From positions 475,069 through 539,068 of the forward strand of contig NC_018336.1 in assembly GCF_000234665.1 (NCBI RefSeq): a stretch of 64,000 nucleotides of DNA. Reading direction: 5' to 3'. Positions 29,142-40,700 of the stretch are shown piece by piece. Under the pieces are notes generated by a model. It worked only from the letters and a program-made list of their open reading frames with translations, made no database searches and had not been told where the DNA came from. Source of the stretch: Leishmania mexicana MHOM/GT/2001/U1103. Lineage: Eukaryota > Euglenozoa > Kinetoplastea > Trypanosomatida > Trypanosomatidae. The position numbers and the translations under genes were made by a program. Each line of letters opens with the position of its first letter. Position 1 is the stretch's first letter.

Positions 29142-30368
29142 ATGCCGGCCACCAAGTCACTAGCGGAGCTGCAGGCAGAGGTCTGCCGCCTGGATGACCG
29201 CTACCTGCTGGAGCGCGTCATCGGCGCCGGGTCCTATGGTGTTGTGATTCGCGCGCGTGACACCAAGAGCGACAACCGCCTCGTCGCCATGAAGCGCGTG
29301 AACAAGGAAATCTTTGAGGAGGTTATTCTGGCGAAGCGCATTCTGCGCGAGATCAAGCTGCTGTCGCACTTCAATGACGACAACATCATTGGCCTGCGCA
29401 ACATCCTCACCCCGGAGGACCCAGAGAACTTTGACCACTTCTACATCGTAATGGATATTATGGAAACCGACCTGAAGCAGGTGCTGCGCAGTGGGCAGGA
29501 GCTGACGGAGGCGCACATTCAGTTCTTCATCTACCAGGCACTGCGTGCGCTGCACATTATTCACAGCGCCGGCGTCATCCACCGCGATATTACGCCGGCG
29601 AACATTCTGGTGAACACGAACTGCGACTTGAAGATTTGTGACTTCGGCCTGGCGAAGGAGGAAAACGATCAAGGCGAGTACATGACGGACTACGTGACAA
29701 TGCGCTGGTACCGTGCGCCGGAGTTGGTGATGGAGGACAAGGATTACTCGGCGCAGATTGATGTGTGGGGCATCGGCTGCATCCTCGGCGAGCTACTCGG
29801 CTCTCGGCCGCTCTTCCAGGGGAAAGACCGGGTGAACCAGTTGGACAAGATAGTCGATGTGATCGGTACGCCGTCTGAGGAGGACATCAACTCCGTAGGA
29901 TCGTCTGCTGCGCAGAAGTACCTCAAGAAGAAGAGTCACCGACCGCAAGCTGACTGGCGGCAGCGCTACCCAAAGGCGTCTTCGGAGGCGCTCGACCTGC
30001 TGCGCCGCATGCTGGTCTTCAACCCGAAGCGGCGAATCACGGTGCTGCAGGCGATGCGTCACCCGTTCCTGGTGCAGCTGCACGACGACGCAGATGATAA
30101 CATCAGCTACACTCTCTTCCGCTTTGACGAGAACGAGCAAAAGACGATAGTGGATGTGAAGCGCGCCATCTACCAAGAGAGTGTCAAGTTTCACAATGAG
30201 CATCCATCCTCGATGCGGGCAACGACCATGTACAGCGCCTTCAACACCCCCAGCGTGGCCGCACCGAGCGTGGCAACAGAGGGCGAGGGCCGCTCGGCGC
30301 AGCAGACGATTGAGAAGAACATCCCAGAGAACGCGGGAGACGGCAATTTTGACCGTGATCAGGTCTGA
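29142..30368 (+). CDS. MAP kinase with TDY activation motif
   Basis: A 408-residue CMGC/MAPK-group Ser/Thr kinase. All catalytic parts are present: GAGSYG loop (28-33), VAMK Lys51, helix-C Glu70, HRD at 147-149 (catalytic Asp149), DFG at 167-169, activation lip MTDYVTMRWYRAPE with TDY at 182-184, and DVWGIGCILGE. The catalytic loop reads HRDITPAN, with Thr in place of the usual Lys; I recall this from some trypanosomatid MAPKs. A ~90-residue tail after the kinase domain holds YTLFRFDENE, a possible docking region, and Ser/Thr/Ala-rich sequence. Leishmania has about 15 MPK genes with stage-specific roles; I do not assign a number. ATG 29142 lies ~55 nt after a strong acceptor; the GTG 15 bases upstream is not needed. 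Confidence 0.93.
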   Translation: MPATKSLAELQAEVCRLDDRYLLERVIGAGSYGVVIRARDTKSDNRLVAMKRVNKEIFEEVILAKRILREIKLLSHFNDDNIIGLRNILTPEDPENFDHFYIVMDIMETDLKQVLRSGQELTEAHIQFFIYQALRALHIIHSAGVIHRDITPANILVNTNCDLKICDFGLAKEENDQGEYMTDYVTMRWYRAPELVMEDKDYSAQIDVWGIGCILGELLGSRPLFQGKDRVNQLDKIVDVIGTPSEEDINSVGSSAAQKYLKKKSHRPQADWRQRYPKASSEALDLLRRMLVFNPKRRITVLQAMRHPFLVQLHDDADDNISYTLFRFDENEQKTIVDVKRAIYQESVKFHNEHPSSMRATTMYSAFNTPSVAAPSVATEGEGRSAQQTIEKNIPENAGDGNFDRDQV

Positions 30369-33296
30369 AACGACTAACGTCCACGTGTAAAGAAGGGAGA
30401 GTGACGCGCAACACAAAGAGGGGCGAGAGGGAGCAAGTGGAGACGCACCGGATGTCCAGGAGCAGAGGTGAAGGCGCCGCAGCAAGAGAGAGAGGGGGGG
30501 AATAAAGCAAGCTACCCTATCTTGCATGATAATGCTGTTACTGCTTTTTGGTCTCTCTGGCGTCCTCTTTTGCAGTTTGTCTTTCTCTACCACCCTTTTG
30601 CTTGTCCTCAGCTCCACTTCTTGACACGCTCTCACAACATTCGCGACCAGGAGAGAAGGAGCGAGGAGAAGGGAGGCATGGACGGGAGACGCGGAATGCT
30701 CTGTAAGATGAGAAAGAAGAGCGTAGCGCGCATACACACACACGCACATCCACAGAGAGAGCGAAGACACTCGAAGCCATCACCTGCCTCTGTCATGAGG
30801 GCCGCTATGCATATATATATATATATGCCGTTTGCTTTATGTTTTGATACCGTTCCTGTTTTTATTTGGGAGTGACGTCGTCCTCCCCCTCCTCCCACCC
30901 ACCCGCTGTCTCTCCTCGTGTCCTCTCGTCCCCCCGCATCATGATGGAGTGACTTTGTATTGTCGTTCCTCTATAGTTTTTTTTTTTTTCAGAATTATCA
31001 GTTCCTCCTCCGCTTCTTTGCTTTCCAAAAAAAAAATGATGAGAGGTTGTAAAGGCGTCTCACCGTATCTTTCTCTTGTTCTCGACACTGATGGAAGTGT
31101 GCTCTCCCCCCCCCTCTCACCCACTCACCCACACACACACACAGCCTATGAGAACGCGGAGCGTAAAGGAAGGTTGTGTGTAGCCGTCGCGTGTTTTATC
31201 AGATTTGCCTCTGCCCCTTTGTCCGCACCCCACCCCCTCCTCTTCTTCTCCTATCTGCCCCCCCCTGCTCCTCCCTCCCTCCCCCCATATGGGCATCACT
31301 GGCCTTCACCTCTTTCTTTTCCTCACGGTCTCTCTCTTCGGTGGTGATGGTGTGGTGCCTCCTTCAGATGCGTTACTTTTCAAGTTCGTCTTGTAGGTCA
31401 CTAGTGAGGCACCTTTGTATATATATATATATATGTTTGCGTGTATGCACATGTGTGTGGGTGTTTGTAGTGGTGATAGTGTCTGTGCTTGTCCCTTGGA
31501 GCGGCTTGTTTGTGTCTCCTCTGAAACGCTGTCTCTTCTCTCGGTTCACTCGCTCCCCTTTCCTCTTGAAATCATATTTTTCTCTCTCCGCCTCCCTTTC
31601 ATCTCCCCTCCTCTACTCTTCTCTGTGTGTGTGTGTGTGTGTGTATGCGTGTCGTTTTCTCGCCGGTATTGTGTTGGCGCAACCTTCACTGTGGTGATGT
31701 AATCTTTTCGTTCCACACCGCCTCTCTCTATGTGATCGAGCACTGCCTCAACAAGTTCTGTCTCCTCCTATGCATTAGTATAGATGTGTGTGTGTGTGTG
31801 TGTTCCATTATCTGAAGGGAAGCGAAACCCGACGCTGTGAGGAAGATGCAACCGTGCTCGGCATTGGATGCTTGAACTGATCATGCTTTCCCAATGCGAT
31901 CACCCTTGAAGAAACAGATGAAGGGGACAAACAGAAGAAAAAATGGAAAAAAAACAAGGACACGTGATGAGCATGAGGCGTAAAAGTGTCCCACCCTCCC
32001 CACACCCCACCTCCCCAAAAAAAAGGCTCATCACGTTGCTGCTGTTTTGTTTCACGTTTCCTCGTGCTTCTTTTTTTTGCGTTCCTGGCTGCCGCGTTGG
32101 GCTTGATCGTCTATTTGCTCTCCTCTTTCTTCCTTGTTTGTCGTGCGGCTCACACTCGCTCTTTCTGTGTTGTTGTTGCTCATGTGCATCCGTATGCGCC
32201 AGTTTCTGTGTGTGTGTGTGTACGTCTGTGTGTCTGTGTCGATGTGTTTGTGTGCGTAGATAGAGGGAGGCACGGAAGAGGGAGGAAGGTTTCTCTGGGC
32301 CGTTTGTGCTGCTGTACTGTGTCTGTGCATCTCGTCATCTGCTTCGCAAGAGTATCCCTTGTCTCTTTTCGTCTTTATTATTCTTCTCCCCTCCCCTCTA
32401 CACCCTCACGCCTTTTCTTCCCTTCTTATGTTTGACGGCTCACTGCTCATGCATTGCTCACTTCAGACGTATGTGCTCTTGAGGTGAGCTGCGGGGATAA
32501 GTCGGATCGTGCGATGTTATCGTTCTCTAATTTTTTTTGGCCGCTTTAGAGGGACCTTACTCCCCCTAAGACATATAAACATAAAGCGATAGACATGATG
32601 GGAGATGTTTTTTTTTCTTTTGTTGCCGCACACCCTCCCTTCTCCTCCTCTTTTTGTTGTTACCCTTTTTCGCTATTCCAGGGGCGATTCCTCTAGCTTC
32701 CTTGTGGTATTCTTGTCCTCGCTCGACGTGTCGCCTTCTTTTCCGTGTGTGGGGGGGGAGGTGGAAGGGGGGAGGGCCTTGTGCCCGTGTGTTGCCGGTG
32801 TGGCCTTTCTTTCTCTGGTTGCCCATCTTACCGTTCCTCTGTCTTTTTCTTTTTGTTGCTTTCTGCATTCGCCTAAGTGGTGTGTGGTGGCGCTGTTTCT
32901 TCAGGGCAGCATTTTCCTCTAGCACGGTCCCCCCCTCCCTCTCTCTCACACGCCTGCAATCTCCCTCCCGCTCCCGTACGGCATAGACGCACCCCACCCC
33001 CATGCAGAAGCCTCATTTTTTTTTCCTTCTTACCCTCCGTAGAAACAGATCAGAGGAAAGGCAATGGGAGAGCACAGGGGACGGGAAGGGTAGTGGTGGT
33101 GGGAAGTGTTCGTACGCGAGAATGGGGGAGGCCGTGAAACGCAGCCGCAACCGTGGCCTGCGTATTTTATTATTGCTTCTTTTTTGCTTGTTGTTTCCAT
33201 CTGCCTCTCTCTCTTATCGGCGACAGTCGGCACATTCGTGAAGTTGTGTCTTCAATTGGAAAAACTGGGTTCATCTGACGCTGCACGCGTCAGAGT
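30369..33296. other. Long gene-free spacer, microsatellite-rich
   Basis: About 2.9 kb with CT tracts, (AT)n near 30810 and 31415, and (TG)n near 31625, 31785 and 32205. Frames found here on either strand are translations of these repeats. It probably holds the long 3' UTR of the MAP kinase. Confidence 0.5.
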
Positions 33297-33850
33297 TTGA
33301 TTAGTTGTTATACGTGCTCTGATGACGGGGGAGCGCCTCAGCGGGGTCTTGGGGTTCAAGACTCGCTGTGTTTTGGGAGAAGCCAGGCAACCCCTCTCTC
33401 CTCTGCCAATGCCGAGCCACTTCTGGTCGTGGCAAGGCCAAGCGCTTACGATATGGGGAGGTCAGAGCGATGTACTGCTACTGATGTCGGCGGTGTGGTT
33501 CTGGATAGCGTTGCGTCGGGGCGACCTGCAACAGCGAACACGCTTGTACCACCCCATGTGGGCAGCGTACCAGCGCGGCGCGAGCCTATCTCACCCGGCC
33601 CTCGCACTGCCCACTGGGGCGGAAAGCCGGGGCCACCCCGAGGGGGATGCGCCAGGTGGCGACCAGCATGATGGGCGGGGCGGTTGTGGGGCGACCCATG
33701 AGGCGGGGAATGGGCAGAGTATGAGGCCGAGGCCGTGCTTTTATAACTGAGCCTTCATTGCTGTAACGCGTGTCGACGGCTGCTCCGCATCAGGCGATGG
33801 GCCATGTGGGGCAGGCCGAGGTCTGGAGTGGCGTGTAAGTTATTTCTGTG
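33297..33850. repeat. GC-rich block, possible SIDER-type retroposon remnant
   Basis: About 550 bp whose composition differs sharply from the CT/TG-rich flanks: balanced, GC-rich, without microsatellites, and crossed by open frames of ~125-140 codons without domains. Size and UTR location fit a SIDER element, but it does not match the SIDER2-like copies elsewhere in this window, so it would be another subfamily or another kind of insertion. Boundaries are approximate. Confidence 0.35.
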
Positions 33851-34879
33851 TGGCAGGGCGAACACGATTTGAGGAAAAGTTGTTGTGCCTGTGCGCGATT
33901 GGCGGTTCCCTCTCCTCTTTATTCCGGCTCTCGCTGTACAAACGGAAGACCAAACGAAAAAAAAAGAGTCAGCAGGGCCAACTGTACGCGTGAAGGAGAG
34001 GTATGACAACCAACTTGGTGGCCCCAACTTCCACTGCAGTAGTGACGGCAGCCAACGTGGTTTTGCTCCAACGATGTGTGCTCGTGCTCTCTCTCTCTCG
34101 CCGCCCTTTCTGGGCTTGGATCGCAAGCCTAGAATGAAGTCTGCTCAATGATATGGGCTGCACACACACTGATGAGGTGGAGCTTGTGCGTATGCCAGTT
34201 TGTGTGTGTGTGTGTGTCTGCACCTCGAGGGCGAATGGGCTCGCGCATCCCCAAACCATTGTTTACCCAGGCACACAACCCTACTGCATCCACCTTGGCC
34301 TCTACCTCCTCCTCTCCCTGTAGTCTCTCTCTTTTCCTTCGCGGTGTCTCGCATATTTTGTTTTCGCTTCCCGTGTGTTGGTGTTTGAATCCTGCGTGTG
34401 TATGTATGCTTGTGCGCTTTCCTGTTCCCCGCTGTCGCTACGCGTGACCCCCACGCTTCCTGAATGGATCACGTTAGCTTCCGTGAATTCCCAGTCGTAG
34501 TCTGCACAATCTTCTGATTATCCTGGGTGGTCGTGTGTGTGTGTGTTTGGCGCTCCCTCCCTTCCTTCCCTCTCCTCCCAGGCTGCCGGTGACGATAGGG
34601 GGCGCGCGTCGTGAATCCTGGTGCACAAGTTTCAAGCTGCACCCTTTCTTATTCTGAAGCGCTTGACTCATCTTGGTTAGCGTACACCTTGCGGCATAGT
34701 TGCCGAAGCGGCTTCTGTGCATCGCAGGTACTTCCCTCTTCATACTTTTACAGCCCACACGACTGACACTGACAGGTCCTTCTCTGATTCTTTTTCGAAT
34801 TTCGCAGAGCGCTGCAGTGTCTGTCCTCCCCTCCCCCTCTCCCCCCGCATCGTACGCAGCAGCAGTAGCAGTGGCCATC
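33851..34879. other. Intergenic spacer
   Basis: About 1 kb with TG repeats near 34201 and 34533. A CT tract followed by AG at 34858-34859 gives the mL40-like gene a ~20-nt 5' UTR. No gene. Confidence 0.5.
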
Positions 34880-35761
34880 ATGTGGACCGTGTCCCGACCC
34901 TGCTTAGGGGCGGCGGTGCGCACGTCTGTGCTCTGCCAGAAGAAACAGACAGCCGCGGGGTACATGGCGAGTGCCGGTAAGGTGGGCAACGAGGAAAAAT
35001 GGGCGCAGGCCGCTATGGAGTACATTCACGAGAAGAGCCACGTGAATGATGCGCGGAAGCGACAGCAGGACGTCGACCAGGAGCGCAGCATCGCCAACGC
35101 CTATGACCGTTACTCCGCTGTATCGGAGGCAAAATTCGACGAGCGCCTTTCGCGCCTCATCGCGCGCATGTCCGAAGCGCTCGAGGAGATGCGAAAATTA
35201 GGCCTGGAGGAGGCGCTGGAGGAGGCGGTGCTGCTCAATTCGGAGCAGCCGCCAGGCCACTACCGCCGCCCGTCCCTCACCCCTCCCTTGGTGGGGTACG
35301 AGCCAGGTTTCGGTCTTGATGTGCCTCAGCTGCGCAGTCAGCAGGCCGAGTACCCGCCACTGCGCCGCCCAACGGATTGGCTGGAGTTTGGCGAGGGCGG
35401 TGCAGATGACTTCCCGTACGTTGACACACACAAAATCGAGGATTTGACGGCAAAGCACGAGGCACAGCTGGAGGAGCAGCACGGCGTGTTGCGGGAGGCT
35501 GCGCCACTCACGGGTGTGGAGGGAGAGGGATGGGAGGCTTACGTCGCGCTACACCGCAAGGCACTTGCCCGTCAGCATCTCATCATGGACCTACATAACG
35601 ACCCTGAGCTGCGCGACAAGTACAATGCTGACGAGGCTTTCCGTGCTGCGGAGTGGGAACGGCGAGGCATGGGCGCCCTGAGCATTGAGGCGCCACTGGA
35701 GCGCGACCTGGAGCTGCACTACGCTCAGGTACCGGCCTACGAGGCGTTCCGCTCGCATTGA
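34880..35761 (+). CDS. mL40-like (MRPL28 family) mitochondrial ribosomal protein
   Basis: A 293-residue protein with an N-terminal stretch of Arg, Ser, Thr and few acidic residues (MWTVSRPCLGAAVRTSV) typical of mitochondrial import. The core at about residues 45-140 is a long charged helix (AYDRYSAVSEAKFDERLSRL, then EEMRKLGLEEALEEA) followed by a PPGHYRRPSLTPPLVGYEPG segment. This mirrors mL40, where a Leu/Glu/Lys helix is followed by FPFEKEGPxYTPPIPNYxPP. A C-terminal extension of ~150 residues, including a second helical part (LARQHLIMDLHNDPEL), exceeds the ~200-residue animal protein, as is usual for trypanosomatid mitoribosomal proteins. Other large-subunit proteins remain possible. Confidence 0.55.
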   Translation: MWTVSRPCLGAAVRTSVLCQKKQTAAGYMASAGKVGNEEKWAQAAMEYIHEKSHVNDARKRQQDVDQERSIANAYDRYSAVSEAKFDERLSRLIARMSEALEEMRKLGLEEALEEAVLLNSEQPPGHYRRPSLTPPLVGYEPGFGLDVPQLRSQQAEYPPLRRPTDWLEFGEGGADDFPYVDTHKIEDLTAKHEAQLEEQHGVLREAAPLTGVEGEGWEAYVALHRKALARQHLIMDLHNDPELRDKYNADEAFRAAEWERRGMGALSIEAPLERDLELHYAQVPAYEAFRSH

Positions 35762-37780
35762 TCAACCGCCACAAACACTGCCCAAGCACGCGGTGGTGCG
35801 AACGGATCGGTTTGCTGTTTGGTGTCTTTCTTGCCCTTTCTATCGCCATTGGCAAGGAGAAGCGGCTGCTCGTCAAGCACCTGGCGAAGCCGTGCCCTTT
35901 GCTTCTCTGGCTCCATGCCCCTGTGGCGCACGGGCGTGTTGCTCACCCTTGCGTTTTTGGTCTGAAGATGGACGTGTGTGGAAAGGGGGGAGAAACCTTG
36001 GCCTTCTCCCAACTTTGACCTTTACATATCCTTTGTGTATGTATGTGCATGTGTGGGTGGGTACTGCGGGTGTGGGTGTGCCGGCGTTTTCCACAAGGAA
36101 ATGTTCACATGTCTGGTAGACAAGTCTCTTGAAGATGCGAAGCGTGCAGTTGCCGCGCTTTGTTTTTGCTTTCGCGCCACCTCTGCGTGCCACGGGGACT
36201 TACTCAGCGCAAAGAAAAAAGTTCACGTCGTGCGCACGTCTGCCTCGGCACATGCGTGGGTGTGAGGTGGCAAGTGGAAGAGGAGACAAGCTTGGCACGG
36301 CACGGTGGTCAACCTGCAGCGCAACGCGCCTCTCCCCGTGTGGCCTCGCCCGCTCTATCTGTGTTTCTCTCTCTCCATGTGTTCCCTCTCTGCTCTTCAC
36401 TACACCCCCTTCTCCTCCTCATGACTGCGCATGCGGCCGCTCTCATTCGGTGCACTGTGTGGTGGTGGGGGGGCCAACTCCCTCTATTTCTTTTCTGGTT
36501 GCCTTCATGACCGTATCGGTGCGTCAAGTCTTCCACGCCTGCGTTGTGCCTCCGACTGTCGCAGAGCTGCTCACATACGGGAGCAACACCGAATAAACCA
36601 CCTCCTCACACGCAAGCACACAAGAGAGCGATACATATAAATATAGGAGTAAGCGAGGCCCTACTGCAGAAACAGGACTCCCTCCCCGCACCGCTGGAAG
36701 ACAGACGGAGAGAAGGCTAAGGTGGCAAGTGTGTGTGTGTGTGTGAAACAGGCACGAGGTAGTGAAAGCACGTTGGCCACCTTACCCCCTTCCCGCCCTC
36801 TTTTTCTCTGTCACTGTCCAGCTCTTGCATACGGGGAGCGCTCCCCCAAGGCCCGTGGCTCGGTGGCTGTTTCGAGGCACCGTTGACGCCCCTCACTCTT
36901 CCTCCTTTACTCCCTTTGACAACCCCCTCCAGCCTCAACGCACGCCATTGTCGTGTTTTGGTGTTGTTGTTGGTCCTTCTTCATGGCGGGCGTGACTGTG
37001 TGCGTACCCTTGCCTGTCTCTTAGCCTTCACACCCTATCAAACCGACTCCATCATACATGCCCAACGGGGGATAGAGCTGTAGAGAGTCATTATAGCAAC
37101 GCACGCTTGTAAAACATAGAAGAAAATCAACGTGCTGCTGCCGTTTGCCGCTGCGTGGGTTGTGTAGGGAAGGCCTCTTGTGCTCTGTGCACATGGGACT
37201 CTTCGTACCTGTTTATTGCTTGTTACCCTGTGCGCGACTGAAAACCGCCGAGCCCTCTTTCCCGTCGTGTTCTGTGCACTTACAGTTCTTTGTTCCTCGA
37301 CATGAATACACATATATCTGCACATGTATATAGTCGCTCTCTGTCCATTCTACGCCTCTCCCTCTCTCTCTCCCTCTCCCCCTCTCTCCTTTCCTCTGTC
37401 AGCCTCCAGCGTTCTTTCTTTTTGCCTTATCGGATGCTTTTCTCCTAGCAGAAGAAAAGCGGATCGGGGCGTCCTTTATGTGTGTTGTCTGCACTAATCT
37501 AAGTGTGTACTTTCATTTGTTTCGTAACGTTGTCGGTGTGTGTGTGTGTCGGTGTGTGTGCCGTTGTTGTCGAACCCTCCCAGCTCTACTCGGCTTCCCT
37601 TTAGAGTGCGCCCCGCCCCGCTCCACTCCCTGCCTCCCCCCTCCCCGTTTTGCAGTGCTGCCGTAGTTCTCGCGCAGCGACTCGTCTCTCTCTTTATTAT
37701 CGAGTGCATCAATCCACCCTCCTCTTGTGTGTCCCTTTTCTCTTTTAGTCTTCTCCTCCCCCCCCCCCCCCGGCAAGGAA
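35762..37780. other. Long intergenic spacer
   Basis: About 2 kb without a recognisable gene; TG and CT repeats near 36730, 37360 and 37540. It ends in a run of 15 C at about 37757-37771 just before the kinase start; a TTTTAG at 37742-37747 is the likelier acceptor. Confidence 0.5.
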
Positions 37781-40700
37781 ATGCACTCGCGTTCGAGTAA
37801 CTTGTCGAGCGATGCCGCGGCAGCGAGTGAACCGCCTCCCTCACCACGACCTCGCACTCCCGGTCCCCCTCTCGTCGCATCCGCGTCTCACTCCTCCATG
37901 CCCTCGACGGCCGCGACACAAATCGTCAGCCGCGACGGCTCCTCCACCCCGCCACTCACCACCGACGTCGACATCCGAAGCCCTTTCCTGCTGTACGGCC
38001 CATCGGGTCGCCTGCTGAGTCGCTACGAGCCCTCCGACCTCTGGGGGTTGCTCATCTCTGAGCACACAACGCTGAACTGCACGTATGCCCAGACGACAGT
38101 GCGGGTGGGCCGGGCTGGCGGGTGCGATACCGTCTTGAGCGACCCACGGGTGAGCAGTACGCACTTCACCATCTCGCTGGAGCTGGAACCTTATGGAAAC
38201 AGCGACCACAGAAACCACCGGCGTGGCAGCGGCGGTCATGAGATACCTTTGCTGGTGCGTCGCTCACCAGAAGGCAACCCCGTCCATACTCGAGGCATGC
38301 GCACAAGCGCGAACGACGCTAGCACCTCTGGCGCGGACGTCCCGGAAAACGCCGCCTCCGGTAGTTTGGCATCGTCGTCGTCCCTGTTCAGTCCCGCAAC
38401 TGCCGAAAAGGGCTTGAGCAAGGATGGCCCGTCCAATGCAAGAGCCTTTTCAGGGACGACGCTGCCGGGTTGGCGAGTGTGTCGTGTATCGCTCACCGAC
38501 TGCAGCGCGAACGGCACCTACGTCAATGACGTGCTCGTCGGCCGCGGGAAGTGCTGTGATCTGCACTACGGCGATGACATCAGTATTGTGCGGGTGCCGG
38601 AAAAGAAACGTCCGCGTCGCGGCTCCACCACACCGACAGACCTGTCCAGCGAAGAGGACGAAACACAACAAGAGTCGGAGAATGAAGTTGCGTGCTTTAC
38701 CCAGGGCGAACGTGGTGCGAAGCTGCGGTGCGGGACCGCGGCAGCGTCATCGTCCTCCGCCCAGCACGTCGCTCCATCGTCGTCGCGGGACGCGCTCGCC
38801 GGCGGTGGCGCTGCACGCATGGGAACTGAGGCGAACGAAGAAGGCAGCTCGCCAAGCAGCGAAGACCTCCACGTAACGCAGATGTTCACGGCGCTCCTCT
38901 CCACGCTCTCGACGGAGCACACGTATGTGGAGCGCTTTTGCTTCCACCTTTACCATGCCGAGGAGGTGGGGCGAGGCGGCGTGCCCATCATCGAGCCCGA
39001 AAAGGTTCTCGCCTCTCAGAGGGCGGCGGCGGCAGGGGAAGGGAAAGCAGAAGAGGAAAGACAGGGGGAGTACAAGGGGGAGCAGGGCAAGTATGACGAT
39101 GTGCTGCAGTTGCCGAAACCCGAGCTGAAGCACAACTTGTCGCAACACAAGTCGGTGCGCTTCCCTGATGATCCGGTTACGGCTTCCGACCCACCACCCC
39201 AAAATGCCGACGGCGACGCCGTGGACTCACCGCCAGTTCCGCTCTCTGCACTTCAGCATCGTGGCCGACGCGCCTCCCCGTCCACGTCTCCGATCCCTCC
39301 TTCTGCCCTGGTGCCGAGTTTCACCGCTGTCAGCGCTGCCTTCGCTCCGCAGAGCAGCGCGCTCTCGCGCGCCTCCAGCGCGAGCTCGTTGAGGACACTC
39401 TCTACGGTAGTTACCCCGCACTCCCTTCTCCGGCCACGTCCGTCCATCCGGGGGAGCTTCATCGCCCCGATCAACCTTCCCGACCCCGAGGAATCGACGG
39501 CGCCGTCGAACGGATCCATGCAGGGTTCCGTCATGGTATCCACCCCGGCAATTCGCTTTCACGAAAGCATCGGCATCAGCCCTGCGCTGCAGCGTAAGGC
39601 GGCTGCGCAGCGCGCGCTTGCCGCACGCCGCGGGAGCAGCGCCGCAAGCAACCAGGCTAACGCCGGCTTCGGCACCGTTGGGGCGATTATGAAGGACATG
39701 CCAGCGGATATTCCCATTCGCTATGCGGTGCTGCCACTGCGCCACCTGCAGTGGGGTGGCCGCATCGGCTTCGGCGCGAGCGGGGATGTATTCATGGGTA
39801 TCGACGTCTCGACCGCCACGGTGGTCGCCATCAAAGTGCTGAAAGGCAGCTCGCTTTTTCAGTCCTCCCAGTCGGCCGACACGGTGATGGCTAAAGCGCA
39901 CAGCAAAACCACCTCGGGAAAGTCAGCAGTACCGTTGGTGCAGGACGACGGTACTATCCTCAACTTGTCAAACATCAGCCTGGGGCACGGCACAGTCGCG
40001 GACCCCCGCGCAGCGTCGGAAGGCTCGATCGGTGCTCCTCACTCCTCGGCCTCCGGCATGATGGCGCCGTCGCACTGTGCCGCCTCACTGCAGGTTGACT
40101 ACGCGAACGAGGAGTCGATACAAGCTAGCGAGGCGTCCGCAGCGACCTCGTCATTAGCCTCCGCGCACGGGAACACCTCCACAGCGCTGGCTAGCACGTC
40201 GTCTACCTCTCATTGCCACACGCAGGTTCAGCAGCAGCAGTCACCTCGGCTACAGCCGCAAAACGAGCACTCCGCCTCCCCACTTCTCCGCAAGCACTTG
40301 CGGGAGATTATCTTTCTGACGACGCTGCAGCACCACCGCATCGTGCGCTTCCTCGGCTTCCAGTTCAGCGGCGAGGGTCGTCTGTGTCTTCTTATGGAGT
40401 ACGTGGCGGGTGGGACCTTGCAGACACTGGTCAAGAACTTCGGTGTGTTTGAGGAGAACGTGATTCGCCTATACACGCTGCAGATTCTAGAGGGCTTGGA
40501 GTACCTGAAGCGCAAGGGTGTTGTACATGGTGACTTGAAGAGCGCGAACATCCTCGTGTCGGAGCAGGGTAGCGTGAAGCTGACAGACTTTGGCACCAGT
40601 CGCTTCTTACGCGCGTGTGCAGCAGAGGAAAAGGGAGCCGGGGAAGCGGCTGGGGCAGACGATGAGCGGGCGGGGACTGACGTGCGTCGCGCTCGTCGCC

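Noticed and set aside
29793..30770. 325-codon open frame on the minus strand
   Set aside because: Overlaps the MAP kinase C terminus in antisense and continues into low-complexity spacer; no domain.
33330..33370. B-box-like GGTTCAAGACTC suggesting a tRNA
   Set aside because: No acceptor, D-arm or anticodon pairing can be formed upstream.
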